64,000 nucleotides of DNA from Promethearchaeota archaeon. GTDB taxonomy: Archaea; Asgardarchaeota; Lokiarchaeia; Sigyniarchaeales; SOKP01. The position numbers and the translations under genes are program-made. The stretch lies in NCBI GenBank assembly GCA_019058245.1, contig JAHPZJ010000013.1, positions 381,166 through 445,165 on the forward strand. Direction: 5' to 3'. Numbering within the stretch: the stretch's first letter is position 1; the number at the start of each line of letters is the position of its first letter. Below are positions 53,257-61,979 of the stretch, piece after piece. The notes beneath the pieces were generated by a model, which had not been told where the DNA came from, searched no databases, and saw only the letters and a program-made list of their open reading frames with translations.

Positions 53257-54381
53257 TCATTTCAATAAAAGTTTTTGATATAGGTATTTATAATTTGAAA
53301 TTTTAGAATCAATCTTCCACCTAAATGGGAAAGATTTATTTTTAAATAATTCATTCTCAATTGCTCTTAAACAATATGGATTATCAGAACTATTTAAAGC
53401 TAACCTTGTACCTAAACATCCAGCTTTACATTTTTTAAACATCTTACATGTAGCACAATAATTTTTTAAGTCTATTTTTTCAGAATATTGAGCATATTTC
53501 AAATCAAATCTATAATTTATGATATTTGAAAGTGTAGTGGTTCTAATATTACCTTCAATAAAATCATCAGGTAAAGTTAAACACCCCTTAATATTACCAT
53601 TGCTTTGAATTCCTAAAACAGATTTACCTGCTTGACAACCAATCCATGGTTCCAATCCTAATTCTGGTAAAAAATTTGAAAAATATCCAAAACAATGAGC
53701 ACCTATTAGGGGCAATTCTTTTATTGAATACTTTTGAAGGCTTGATGCGATAAACATAGCTACTCCATAAAATTCTTTTCGAGAAATCACCAAATCTCTT
53801 GGAAATCTTCCAATCGGTATGGCTATTTGGATTTGCCAGGCAATTTTTCTATTAATTAATAAAGCACGAATTAGTTTCAATTCCTTAAAGTTGAGTTTAC
53901 TAACTGTAGTTATAACACTAACCGGGATGTTTTCTTTTTGGAGTAGTTTTATTGATTCTAATACCTTATAATATGCTCCTTTAATCCCCCTTATATAGTC
54001 ATGTGTTTCAGGAATTGCGCCATCTAAACTCAAAGAAACACATTCTGGTTGTAATTCTTTTAGCTTAGTAAGGTGATTTTTTATCACTAAACCATTAGAA
54101 ACAATAGTAAGTTTCATTTTTTGTTTTTTAATTTCTTGTGCGACTTCATACCAATCATCTCTTAAGAATGGTTCACCACCCATTAATGCAATCCCATCAT
54201 ATCCACAAGATCTTAAATCATTGACTAATAATAATGCTTCTTCTGTACTGAGTTCATTAGAGCGAATTTTGCCGGCTGATGAGCCACAATGAATACATTT
54301 ACTATTGCATTTTAATGTAAATTCCCATACAGCACATTTATGTTTGAAGAAATTGGATAATTGATAATGTAAATTTGACAT
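53257..54381 (-). CDS. Radical SAM/SPASM maturase-like enzyme
   Basis: 374 residues. The CX3CX2C motif is C25-C29-C32 in TLKCNSKCIHCGSSAG, SAM-binding GGEPFLRDDW follows, and SLSLDGAIPETHDYIRG is typical of PqqE- and sactisynthase-like proteins. The SPASM domain has GCQAGKSVLGIQSNGNIKGC, NYCATCKMFKKCKAGC and a last Cys in NPYCLRA, enough for two auxiliary clusters. Such enzymes usually install crosslinks or other modifications in small peptides or proteins. It leads the seven-gene operon and is directly followed by three small paralogous proteins. It has no visible peptide-binding RRE domain. Confidence 0.88.
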   Translation of the reverse strand: MSNLHYQLSNFFKHKCAVWEFTLKCNSKCIHCGSSAGKIRSNELSTEEALLLVNDLRSCGYDGIALMGGEPFLRDDWYEVAQEIKKQKMKLTIVSNGLVIKNHLTKLKELQPECVSLSLDGAIPETHDYIRGIKGAYYKVLESIKLLQKENIPVSVITTVSKLNFKELKLIRALLINRKIAWQIQIAIPIGRFPRDLVISRKEFYGVAMFIASSLQKYSIKELPLIGAHCFGYFSNFLPELGLEPWIGCQAGKSVLGIQSNGNIKGCLTLPDDFIEGNIRTTTLSNIINYRFDLKYAQYSEKIDLKNYCATCKMFKKCKAGCLGTRLALNSSDNPYCLRAIENELFKNKSFPFRWKIDSKISNYKYLYQKLLLK

Positions 54382-54562
54382 GAGTTTTTGGATTCCGTAT
54401 TCATGCTATTTTTTATCTTATATTAGTAAATAATCCAAATTGTAGTTTTATATTTTTTTATTAATTTTATTCTAATTTAAATCCTATTAAGTTGATTTTA
54501 GTAACGATTATTCTATTAAAAAAACTTTAAGGTCCACTTATCGAACATTTCATTTCTTTTTT

Positions 54563-55684
54563 TTAAAATAAGATAAAATCACAAGAGGGACATTTCTTTC
54601 TATCTCCTTTTATAATTTTACTACAATTTGGACAAATTTTTATTGAAGGTTTTTTGTTATTTTGTTCACTTTCGATTTGTGCTCTAATTGATAATGCCAT
54701 TGGATCAACAGCTTGAATAATCTTAGGTTTTGTCCTTGCTTCTAACTCATGTAAATAATCTACAATATTTTTCTTTTGAACTTGAGTCTTTTTTGCAATA
54801 GAAGGAATTTTTCCTGCTTGTACGTCATTCACATAACCACTATCAAGTTTTAGAATGTTAAAGCAATTGTGGCATCTGAACACGTTAGAGATTCCTATAT
54901 TAGATGTTTTAGCCCATTGAGACCAACATACCTTATGAGCAACGGTTTCACAGGAAGGACACCTCACTATACCTTCATTACCTTGCTGAAAGCAAATTGA
55001 ACAAGTAACTGTTTCGTTTACTATTTCAGGTTCATCTGCTAAATTAGTATAAAATGGTTGATTATCAGGTAAGATCATTCTTAATCGTTGCTTGATAAAT
55101 GAAGGTTCTGATACATATTTTTTCTCTGAAAGATTAGTTAAAATGGGATTTAACTCTTTAAGTTTAGAAATTTCATGCAAACTCCCATTGCATAATTTTA
55201 CTAGTCTGATTAATTTAGAATGCAATTCTGGATTAGGGTCTCCAACTCTTACGATATCAATAAAAAGAGGCATATCTTTTACAACTTTAATTAGTTCTTC
55301 TATTGGTGGAAGATATTCTGGAGGGATATTATAGGCTCCTTTATCTATTAAAATTATTAATCGAAATATTTTTTCTGAAATTTTTTTATATACCTCAATA
55401 ATAAATGTTATTGCTAAGAATATCCCCCCCGCAATATTTGCATTAGTAATGTGTCCAGCCAATGATTTTAATGTATCAAGAATAATATCTGGATTAAATG
55501 TAAAATGTTCCAAATAATTTGGTCCTTCATTTTTAAATACAATAAGATTAAATCGATCAGATGGATCAATACTTTGTTTATTTTTCATAAATTCTGATAT
55601 TGAATTATAGACCTGACGTAATTTAATTATATTTGGAGTGAAACCATAAAAAATGAGACAATCTTCGCTTTTTGTGGATTCCAT
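54563..55684 (-). CDS. vWA-like protein with C4HC3 zinc finger and zinc ribbon (copy 1)
   Basis: 373 residues. Residues 1-200 form an alpha/beta domain (RFNLIVF, IFRLIILIDKGAY, PLFIDIVRVG) that I read as a von Willebrand A-like fold without the usual DxSxS metal site. Residues 228-274 hold an eight-ligand finger: C228, C231, C242, C245, H250, C253, C271, C274, spacing C-x2-C-x10-C-x2-C-x4-H-x2-C-x17-C-x2-C, like PHD or RING-CH fingers. The C-terminus adds a second ribbon (C351, C354, C365, C368). This arrangement recalls TFIIH p44/Ssl1 and RPN10-like eukaryotic proteins; homology is inference. It is monocistronic with its paralogue upstream. Confidence 0.8.
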   Translation of the reverse strand: MESTKSEDCLIFYGFTPNIIKLRQVYNSISEFMKNKQSIDPSDRFNLIVFKNEGPNYLEHFTFNPDIILDTLKSLAGHITNANIAGGIFLAITFIIEVYKKISEKIFRLIILIDKGAYNIPPEYLPPIEELIKVVKDMPLFIDIVRVGDPNPELHSKLIRLVKLCNGSLHEISKLKELNPILTNLSEKKYVSEPSFIKQRLRMILPDNQPFYTNLADEPEIVNETVTCSICFQQGNEGIVRCPSCETVAHKVCWSQWAKTSNIGISNVFRCHNCFNILKLDSGYVNDVQAGKIPSIAKKTQVQKKNIVDYLHELEARTKPKIIQAVDPMALSIRAQIESEQNNKKPSIKICPNCSKIIKGDRKKCPSCDFILF

Positions 55685-55912
55685 TTTAGAATTAAAGATT
55701 TAAATAACAAATAAATATTGAAATACTTAATACAAAAATCGTACAGGAATAATAAGTATATTATTGTTAATAACATTAAAGATTTAGGCAAAAATAATAA
55801 AAACTTTTAAAACAGCACTAACTAATAATATCTTTTAAATAATTGAAAAAAAAATTTGGAGTATTTCCATTTTCCTCCCATTTAAATATAACTATAATCA
55901 AATAAACAATAA

Positions 55913-56989
55913 TTAACGTTTTTTTTTCTTACTTTTCTTTTTTGAACTTTCAGGCTCTTCTTTCTTCGTTTCAATCATTGCCCTTACATCAGATGCGAAT
56001 GGATCTTCAGTTTGTATGACTTGTGGTGTGCTCTGAGCTTCAATTTCTCGTAAATAATCAACTATATCTTTCTTTTTCATCTTATTTAATTCAGCAATTG
56101 TGGGAATTTTACCTGCTTGTACATCATTAATATAATTCTTATCTAATTTTAAGATATTAAAACAATTGTGACAACGATATACATGTGGAATTCCAATATG
56201 AGAGGTTTGTGCCCATTGTGCCCAACATACTTCATGGGCAACTGTTTGACATGATGGACATCTTATGAGCCCTTCATTACCCTGTTGAAAGCAAATTGAA
56301 CAAGTTGAAATATCAGTAACTCTCTCAGGTTCATCAGCTAAATTTATATAAAACATTTGATTTTCCTCTGGTATCCTACGAATTTCTTGCTTGCTAAACG
56401 CGGGTTGTATAATTTTTTTTTTATATGAAAGTTCCATTAGTAGAGGATCTAACTCATCAATACTACTAATCTCATAGAATTCTCCTTTAGTTAAATTCAC
56501 TAATTTATTCAACCTATTACGCTCTTCATAATCTGGTTGCCCTATATATATAACATCAATAAAAAACGGCATATCTTTAACTTTATTAATTAATTCTTCT
56601 AAAGCAGGAAGGTATTGGGATGGAATTGCATATGCACCATCATCTACTATGATTAAAAGACGAAAGATCTTCTCTGAGATTTTTTTATATACTTCTATTA
56701 TAAATGTAGTTGCTACGAATACACCACCAGCGATACTTGCTCTGGAAATATTTTTTTCTACTGATTTTAGCATTGATAAAACTAGGTTTGTGTCAAAAGC
56801 AAAATGATCCAAATAATTTGGACCATCAGGAAGAAATAAAATCAAATTAAACCTGTCTGAAGGATCATTAGCTTGCTTTATTTTCATAAACTCTGAAATT
56901 GAATTATAAAGGTCTTTGAATTTTGTTAATTCTGGAGTTAATCCATAAAAAATCAAGCAATCTTCACTCTTGGAGACTTTAAGAGTCAT
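55913..56989 (-). CDS. vWA-like protein with C4HC3 zinc finger (copy 2)
   Basis: 358 residues, paralogue of the gene at 54563-55684. The N-terminal alpha/beta domain (RFNLILF, IFRLLIIVDDGAY, PFFIDVIYIG) and the linker (MFYINLADEPERV) match throughout. The finger uses C230, C233, C244, C247, H252, C255, C273 and C276. It lacks the C-terminal zinc ribbon and ends instead in a run of Lys and Ser (SKKKSKKKKR), perhaps nucleic-acid or partner contact. The copies are separated by 228 bases with no other gene. Roles in a ubiquitin-like or transcription-repair system are possible but unproven. Confidence 0.8.
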   Translation of the reverse strand: MTLKVSKSEDCLIFYGLTPELTKFKDLYNSISEFMKIKQANDPSDRFNLILFLPDGPNYLDHFAFDTNLVLSMLKSVEKNISRASIAGGVFVATTFIIEVYKKISEKIFRLLIIVDDGAYAIPSQYLPALEELINKVKDMPFFIDVIYIGQPDYEERNRLNKLVNLTKGEFYEISSIDELDPLLMELSYKKKIIQPAFSKQEIRRIPEENQMFYINLADEPERVTDISTCSICFQQGNEGLIRCPSCQTVAHEVCWAQWAQTSHIGIPHVYRCHNCFNILKLDKNYINDVQAGKIPTIAELNKMKKKDIVDYLREIEAQSTPQVIQTEDPFASDVRAMIETKKEEPESSKKKSKKKKR

Positions 56990-57306
56990 AAATAAAAAAT
57001 TATAAATTTGATTATTTTTGAAATAAAATCCTTAGTTAATATAAATTTCGTGGGAAAATTAATAAGTTTAAGGAAAATAATACTCTATTCTAGAAAGCGT
57101 TAATCTATTTTATATCTTAATTCCTTTACATCATTTTAACTTTACATTTCATACAACAAATTTTTTATAAAAAAATACTTTTTACCTATTAAGTTAATTA
57201 TAAAACTTAAAATAAAGACGGATATTTTTAAACCATTACTAATCTACAATTATCATACGCTAATGTAAGTGTTATTATCTGTCTCATTGCTAAATGAGGT
57301 AAAAAT
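56990..57306. promoter_or_regulatory. Divergent promoter region before the Fwd cluster
   Basis: About 320 bases between the zinc-finger gene and the ferredoxin gene. The plus-strand side has TATA-like AATTATAAAACTT around 57197-57208 and an AATGAGGTAAAA ribosome site just before the ATG at 57307. No ORF or RNA was recognised. The AT content is uniform. Confidence 0.35.
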
Positions 57307-57564
57307 ATGCAAATATACCGTTTAAAAATAAACAAGAATATCTGTATTGGATGTAATGACTGTGTCGTAAGCTGTCCCTTAAATTTCCAACAGTTAAAGG
57401 ATAAAGGGTATTTAAATCCAGAAAATGCAGTGCTTTTAGTAAGAAATGGAGTGGCTTATGATATTTACGATGAAAGCAGAGATATAAATTGTGATGGATG
57501 TGGTGTATGTCTTAAAAACTGTCCTGTTTCTGCTATTGAATTACAATTAATTGAAGTTAAATGA
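57307..57564 (+). CDS. Dicluster ferredoxin
   Basis: 85 residues with two four-cysteine [4Fe-4S] motifs: ICIGCNDCVVSCP near residues 12-24 and INCDGCGVCLKNCP near 58-71. It resembles the FwdG-type ferredoxin of formylmethanofuran dehydrogenase. It precedes the polyferredoxin by 10 bases and opens the operon. It likely shuttles electrons to or from the Fwd enzyme. Confidence 0.9.
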   Translation: MQIYRLKINKNICIGCNDCVVSCPLNFQQLKDKGYLNPENAVLLVRNGVAYDIYDESRDINCDGCGVCLKNCPVSAIELQLIEVK

Positions 57565-57574
57565 GGTATGAAAA

Positions 57575-58312
57575 ATGTCATTTCCTAAAATTTCAAGATC
57601 AATTAGTAAAGAACTTGAACATGTGAAAGTTCAATTTCTTACTGAAAGTATAGAACTTCTTTTGGATCGAACTAAATGTGTTGGGTGTGGTACTTGTGCT
57701 AGAGTTTGTCCAAAAGAGGCAATTTCACGTGGTCCAGTAGCTGCTGCTCGTCGATTTCCTAATATGGAAGATATTATTCCAGAAATCTATGACCCGAAAA
57801 AGTGTGTTTTTTGTGGTACATGTGTTGTAATGTGCCCTTTTAGTGCTTTAAAGCTAAAAAAAGATGGGGAACTAATAGAATTAAACGATATACAAATTGT
57901 TAAAGAAAAAGTTGTCCCAAAATTAGAATTTGAAGCTAAAAAGATAAAGGATATTGCAGGAATAGAAAGAATAGTCAAACCCTATGCTGACGGTGAAATA
58001 AGCATTGTTGATGAGGAATGTGCTGGTGGATGTGAAGCTTGTGCAGATGTATGCCCCAGTGGAGCTATAACTGTTCCTGAAAAATCGGATAAAGGATGGG
58101 AGACTGTTCCTAATGTTGTTGTTGATCCTGAAAAATGCATATTTTGTGGATCTTGTGATAATGCTTGTCCAACTGGAGCTATCAAATTAAAAATAACTGA
58201 TATTAAAACTTCAGGTGAATTTAGTGAAATGTTTTGGGTACCACTTTTAGAAAGAATAAAAACACTAAGGTGGAGTGAAAAAAAGGAGGAAAAAACTGAT
58301 GAGAATAAATAA
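57575..58312 (+). CDS. Polyferredoxin, FwdF-like
   Basis: 245 residues with four 4Fe-4S motifs: KCVGCGTCARVCP (about residues 33-45), KCVFCGTCVVMCP (73-85), ECAGGCEACADVCP (about 149-162) and KCIFCGSCDNACP (about 189-201). Full FwdF proteins carry more clusters, so this is a short form. The linker has EEKVVPK-like charged segments. It lies between the small ferredoxin and fwdD, which overlaps its 3' end by 14 bases, so the operon is translated together. Electron wire to the formylmethanofuran dehydrogenase. Confidence 0.88.
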   Translation: MSFPKISRSISKELEHVKVQFLTESIELLLDRTKCVGCGTCARVCPKEAISRGPVAAARRFPNMEDIIPEIYDPKKCVFCGTCVVMCPFSALKLKKDGELIELNDIQIVKEKVVPKLEFEAKKIKDIAGIERIVKPYADGEISIVDEECAGGCEACADVCPSGAITVPEKSDKGWETVPNVVVDPEKCIFCGSCDNACPTGAIKLKITDIKTSGEFSEMFWVPLLERIKTLRWSEKKEEKTDENK

Positions 58313-58694
58313 TTTAATTTTAATAACTTGCCGGACAATTAATCAAGGCGTAGCACTTGAAGGAGGAAAAAATACAATTGAGAATGTTAGAGCTGCTGGT
58401 ATTTGTGCCTTTGATAAAGAGGATTTCAAAAAATTAGACTGTCCTGTTGGAACACCTGTTAAAGTAATTACAGAACACGGAGAAGTTGTAGTATATTCAA
58501 CAATTTCAGAAGAAGGTCCCCATCCAGGAATTATTTTCATACCGATGGGACCATGGGCAAATCAAGTTGTAAATCCGGATTCTCAATCATGTGGTACACC
58601 TACGTATAAAGGGATGAAAGCAAGCGTAGAACCTTTACCAAATGGAAAAGTGTTAAATGCCGTAAATTTAATCAAACTCTTAAAGGTGGCATAA
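58299..58694 (+). CDS. fwdD: Formylmethanofuran dehydrogenase subunit D (FwdD)
   Basis: 131 residues of the molybdopterin dinucleotide-binding fold. Family signs are LILITCRTINQGVALEGGKN, the VGTPVKVITEHGEVVV strand pair, GIIFIPMGPWANQVV and the late DSQSCGTPTYKGMKASVEP. It clamps the pterin cofactor of the Fwd catalytic subunit. I chose ATG 58299 because AGGAGG stands nine bases upstream; an earlier GTG at 58275 overlaps that site. Two bases separate it from fwdB. Confidence 0.92.
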   Translation: MRINNLILITCRTINQGVALEGGKNTIENVRAAGICAFDKEDFKKLDCPVGTPVKVITEHGEVVVYSTISEEGPHPGIIFIPMGPWANQVVNPDSQSCGTPTYKGMKASVEPLPNGKVLNAVNLIKLLKVA

Positions 58695-58696
58695 AT

Positions 58697-60025
58697 ATGG
58701 CCGATAAGAATATAAGAACTGTAACAGATGTAATTTGTCCTTTTTGTGGGACTCTCTGTGATGATTTGGAAGTAGATATTGATAATAAAGAAGAAAAAAT
58801 AGTAGAAGTAAGAAATGGTTGTCAAATCGGAACTAAAAAATATTTTTCTTCTAATCCAAGTGTACATCGGTATGATAAACCACTTATTAAAGATAATGGA
58901 TCTTATAAAGCAATATCATGGGATGAAGCCATAGATAAGGCAGCAGATATATTAATAAAAGCTAAAAGACCCTTACTATATGGATTCTCAAGTACAGAAT
59001 GTGACGCTCAAGGAAAAGGAGTAGAATTAGCTGAACTATTAGGGGGAATTTTAGACAATACAGCATCAGTTTGTCATGGTCCCTCCTTACTTGCGATTCA
59101 AGATGTTGGAGCTCCAACTTCTACTTTAGGGGAATACAAAAATCGAGCGGATTTAGTAGTCTTTTGGGGAAGTAATCCTGTTCATGCTCATCCAAGACAT
59201 CTTGGAAGATATAGTGATTTTATACGTGGATATTTTAGAAAAGACGGCTCAAATGACAGGTTTATTGTAGTTGTAGATCCAAGAAATACTCATACAGCTC
59301 AACTTGCAGATATGTATATACAATTAAATCCTAGTGAAGACTATGAACTGATAAATGCAATTAGGGCAATGTTAAGAGGGGTTGAATTAGAGGGGGATGA
59401 AATCTCAGGAGTTCCAAAAAAGATAATTATAGAATTAGTAAATGCTTTAAAATCTTGTAATTATGGTGTAATCTTTTTCGGTATGGGTTTAACTCAAACT
59501 TTATCTCATCATAGAAATATAGATGCTGCTATTTGTTTAGTGAGGGAATTGAATGATCATACTAAATTTTTATTAACTCCTATGCGTGGACATTATAATG
59601 TTGCGGGGGCAAATCAAGTGTTTACATGGCAAACGGGATATTCCTATTCAATAGATTTTTCTAGAGGCTATCCTCGGTATAATCCTGGAGAATTTTCTTC
59701 TGTTGATTTATTAATGAGGGATGAGATTGATGCTTCTTTGATTGTAGCTTCTGATCCTGCCAGTAATTTTCCAGCGGCAGCCGTGAAAAATATGTTTAAA
59801 TACCCTTTGATTTCTATCGAGCCCCATCATACGCCCACTTCAGTTAATGCGGATATCATACTTCCTCCGGCTATAGCAGGAATAGAATGTGAAGGAACGG
59901 CGTATCGTATGGATAGTGTTCCTTTAAGATTACGAAAAGTTAAGGATGCTCCTGGAGATTGTTTAACAGATAAAGAAATTTTAGAACGATTAGTAGAAGC
60001 TGTAAAAAAGAAAAAAGGGGAATAA
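58697..60025 (+). CDS. fwdB: Formylmethanofuran dehydrogenase subunit B (FwdB)
   Basis: 442 residues, the catalytic half that holds the W or Mo bis-pterin site. The [4Fe-4S] cysteines are C14, C17, C21 and C42 (CPFCGTLCDD and GCQIG). C126 in NTASVCHGPS is the expected metal-coordinating cysteine, in place of selenocysteine. Later blocks include LVVFWGSNPVHAHPRH, VVDPRNTHTAQLADMY, FGMGLTQTLSHHRNID and MRGHYNVAGANQVFTWQTGY. It reduces CO2 to formate, which the FwdA amidohydrolase then attaches to methanofuran. fwdA itself is not in the window. Confidence 0.94.
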   Translation: MADKNIRTVTDVICPFCGTLCDDLEVDIDNKEEKIVEVRNGCQIGTKKYFSSNPSVHRYDKPLIKDNGSYKAISWDEAIDKAADILIKAKRPLLYGFSSTECDAQGKGVELAELLGGILDNTASVCHGPSLLAIQDVGAPTSTLGEYKNRADLVVFWGSNPVHAHPRHLGRYSDFIRGYFRKDGSNDRFIVVVDPRNTHTAQLADMYIQLNPSEDYELINAIRAMLRGVELEGDEISGVPKKIIIELVNALKSCNYGVIFFGMGLTQTLSHHRNIDAAICLVRELNDHTKFLLTPMRGHYNVAGANQVFTWQTGYSYSIDFSRGYPRYNPGEFSSVDLLMRDEIDASLIVASDPASNFPAAAVKNMFKYPLISIEPHHTPTSVNADIILPPAIAGIECEGTAYRMDSVPLRLRKVKDAPGDCLTDKEILERLVEAVKKKKGE

Positions 60026-60029
60026 AATA

Positions 60030-60881
60030 ATGGTAGATATCAAATTAAAATTGAAAAAAGCACCAGAATTTCCTTTAGAAGCTGATGTTATAACACCAGA
60101 TCAATTTGCTGGAAAGTCAGCAGCACAAATTAAAAAATTAATAGTGTATCATGGGAATGAAGAAAAAACTTTAGGAGAATTCTTTGATGTCACTGGAAAT
60201 GGAAGTGAAGTTAATGATATTAAAATTATAATCGATGGAGATCTCTCAAATGTAAAACGTATTGGAGAAAAAATGACTGGTGGCGAAATTATTGTAAATG
60301 GGAATGTTGGAATGCATGTAGGGAGTAAAATGTCGGGAGGAAAAATATTAGTAAATGGAAATGCTGATGATTGGGCTGGTGCTATGTTAAATGGTGGAGA
60401 ATTAGAAATAACTGGGAATGCTGGTAATTATGTGGGGGCTGCATACAGAGGATATTGGAAAGGAATGCAAAATGGAGTAATAAAAGTGAAAGGGAAAATC
60501 GGAAATGAAGCTTTATCATGGGTTACTGGATCAAAACCCGGAAATAGATTTCCAACTCTTTTATGTGGCAGTGCTGGTTCATTTTTAGGTGTTCATAGTC
60601 ACGGAGGCACAATTATAGTAGAAGGTGATTGTGATAGATGCATTGGAGCAGATCAAGTAAGGGGGACAATTGTTGTCAAAGGTAAGATAAATAGAATTCT
60701 TCCTTCCTTTAAAAAAATCGGTGAAGTAAAAGAAATTGAATTAATGAATGGAGAAAAAATAAAGGGTAATTTTATTGAATATAGCGGAGATCACTCTGTA
60801 GAAAAAAATCATTCTAAAATTGATAAAAAAACTGGAAATATTTCTAATAGCTCAAACGGTAGATTATATGTAGCCGCTTAA
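60030..60881 (+). CDS. fwdC: Formylmethanofuran dehydrogenase subunit C (FwdC)
   Basis: 283 residues with the beta-helix of the glutamate synthase alpha-C type: repeated blocks such as MTGGEIIVNGNVGMHVGSKM, SGGKILVNGNADDWAGAM, GGELEITGNAGNYVG and GGTIIVEGDCDRCIGA. It is a structural subunit that shapes the channel between FwdA and FwdB. It follows fwdB by four bases. The C-terminus has a short low-complexity tail (SNSSNGRLYVAA). Confidence 0.94.
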   Translation: MVDIKLKLKKAPEFPLEADVITPDQFAGKSAAQIKKLIVYHGNEEKTLGEFFDVTGNGSEVNDIKIIIDGDLSNVKRIGEKMTGGEIIVNGNVGMHVGSKMSGGKILVNGNADDWAGAMLNGGELEITGNAGNYVGAAYRGYWKGMQNGVIKVKGKIGNEALSWVTGSKPGNRFPTLLCGSAGSFLGVHSHGGTIIVEGDCDRCIGADQVRGTIVVKGKINRILPSFKKIGEVKEIELMNGEKIKGNFIEYSGDHSVEKNHSKIDKKTGNISNSSNGRLYVAA

Positions 60882-61031
60882 TTTATCTTTTTATCTTATA
60901 TATCAAACTTTTTTGACTTATCTATCTTTTAATTTTAGGAGAATTATTTTCTTACTTCATTTTATTTATAGAAAACATTAAATATTATTTAAAAAAATAA
61001 AATTCAATTTAATTAGTTTATATTTTTAACT

Positions 61032-61847
61032 GTGTTCAAAAGAAAAGTAAAAATTTTTAGACTAAAAAGAGATAAGAAAGAAGAAATTGATGATATTGTT
61101 TTATATGAAACCCCAATTGATATATATGTTAACTCTGAAAAAATTGTAAATATCATCTGTTTAGCTAATAATTTAAAAGAACTTTCAGTAGGATTTTTAT
61201 TTTCGGTCGGTATTATTAATTCTATTAATGATATAAAAAATATCAGGCTTAATGAATTAGAAAACACGGTAAAAATCAATCTAAATGATAATATTAAATT
61301 TAGTATTGATCAACTCGAAATTAATCCTATTAGTCGGGTTGTAGATACCACATGTGGAATTTCAACACCATGGCGTGATACAATTAAAAGAAGTTTGGAA
61401 GAAGCTAAAGTTAAAGAAGAGTTAAAATCAAAATCCAATATAAAAATAAAACCAATTACAATTTTTTCAGCAATAAAGGAAATGCAAATATCTACTCCTT
61501 TATATAGAGAAACAGGTGGATGCCATGGTGCTGCTATTTTTGACTTTAACGGAAAACCTTTAAGTGTTAAAGAAGATATTGGACGACACAATGCAATTGA
61601 TAAAGTTATTGGAGATTTACTTATAAAAGAACATGATTTTGAAAATATATTTTTAACTTCCACTGGACGATTAACGGGAGATTCTGTTTTAAAAGCAATT
61701 CGAGCAAAAATTCCCATAGTGGCTTCTATTTCAGCTGCAATTGAATCTGGGATTAAATTAGCTTTTGCTTATGGAATTACATTGATAGGTTTTGCACGAG
61801 GTTCCAGAATGAACATTTATACTCATCCTTATAGAATTGATTTTTAA
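61032..61847 (+). CDS. fdhD: Formate dehydrogenase accessory sulfurtransferase FdhD
   Basis: 271 residues, full-length FdhD. Signature elements are VDTTCGISTPWRD, TGGCHGAAIFDFNG with the second cysteine region, EDIGRHNAIDKVIGDLL, TSTGRLTGDSVLKAI, IPIVASISAA and the C-terminal GFARGSRMNIYTHP. FdhD transfers sulfur from a cysteine desulfurase to the Mo or W cofactor of formate dehydrogenases and relatives. Its position just after the Fwd operon suggests it serves FwdB and perhaps the DmsA-like enzyme. GTG start at 61032. Confidence 0.93.
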   Translation: MFKRKVKIFRLKRDKKEEIDDIVLYETPIDIYVNSEKIVNIICLANNLKELSVGFLFSVGIINSINDIKNIRLNELENTVKINLNDNIKFSIDQLEINPISRVVDTTCGISTPWRDTIKRSLEEAKVKEELKSKSNIKIKPITIFSAIKEMQISTPLYRETGGCHGAAIFDFNGKPLSVKEDIGRHNAIDKVIGDLLIKEHDFENIFLTSTGRLTGDSVLKAIRAKIPIVASISAAIESGIKLAFAYGITLIGFARGSRMNIYTHPYRIDF

Positions 61848-61979
61848 TCTTTAATCTTCCAATTTTTGGAAAAATAATTCAAATTTTATATTGATACCAA
61901 TATTTTTTTTAAAAAGATATCATTTAATTTCAATTATCATTTTTAAAAGGTTATCTCATAAAAGAAAAAATATAGAAAG

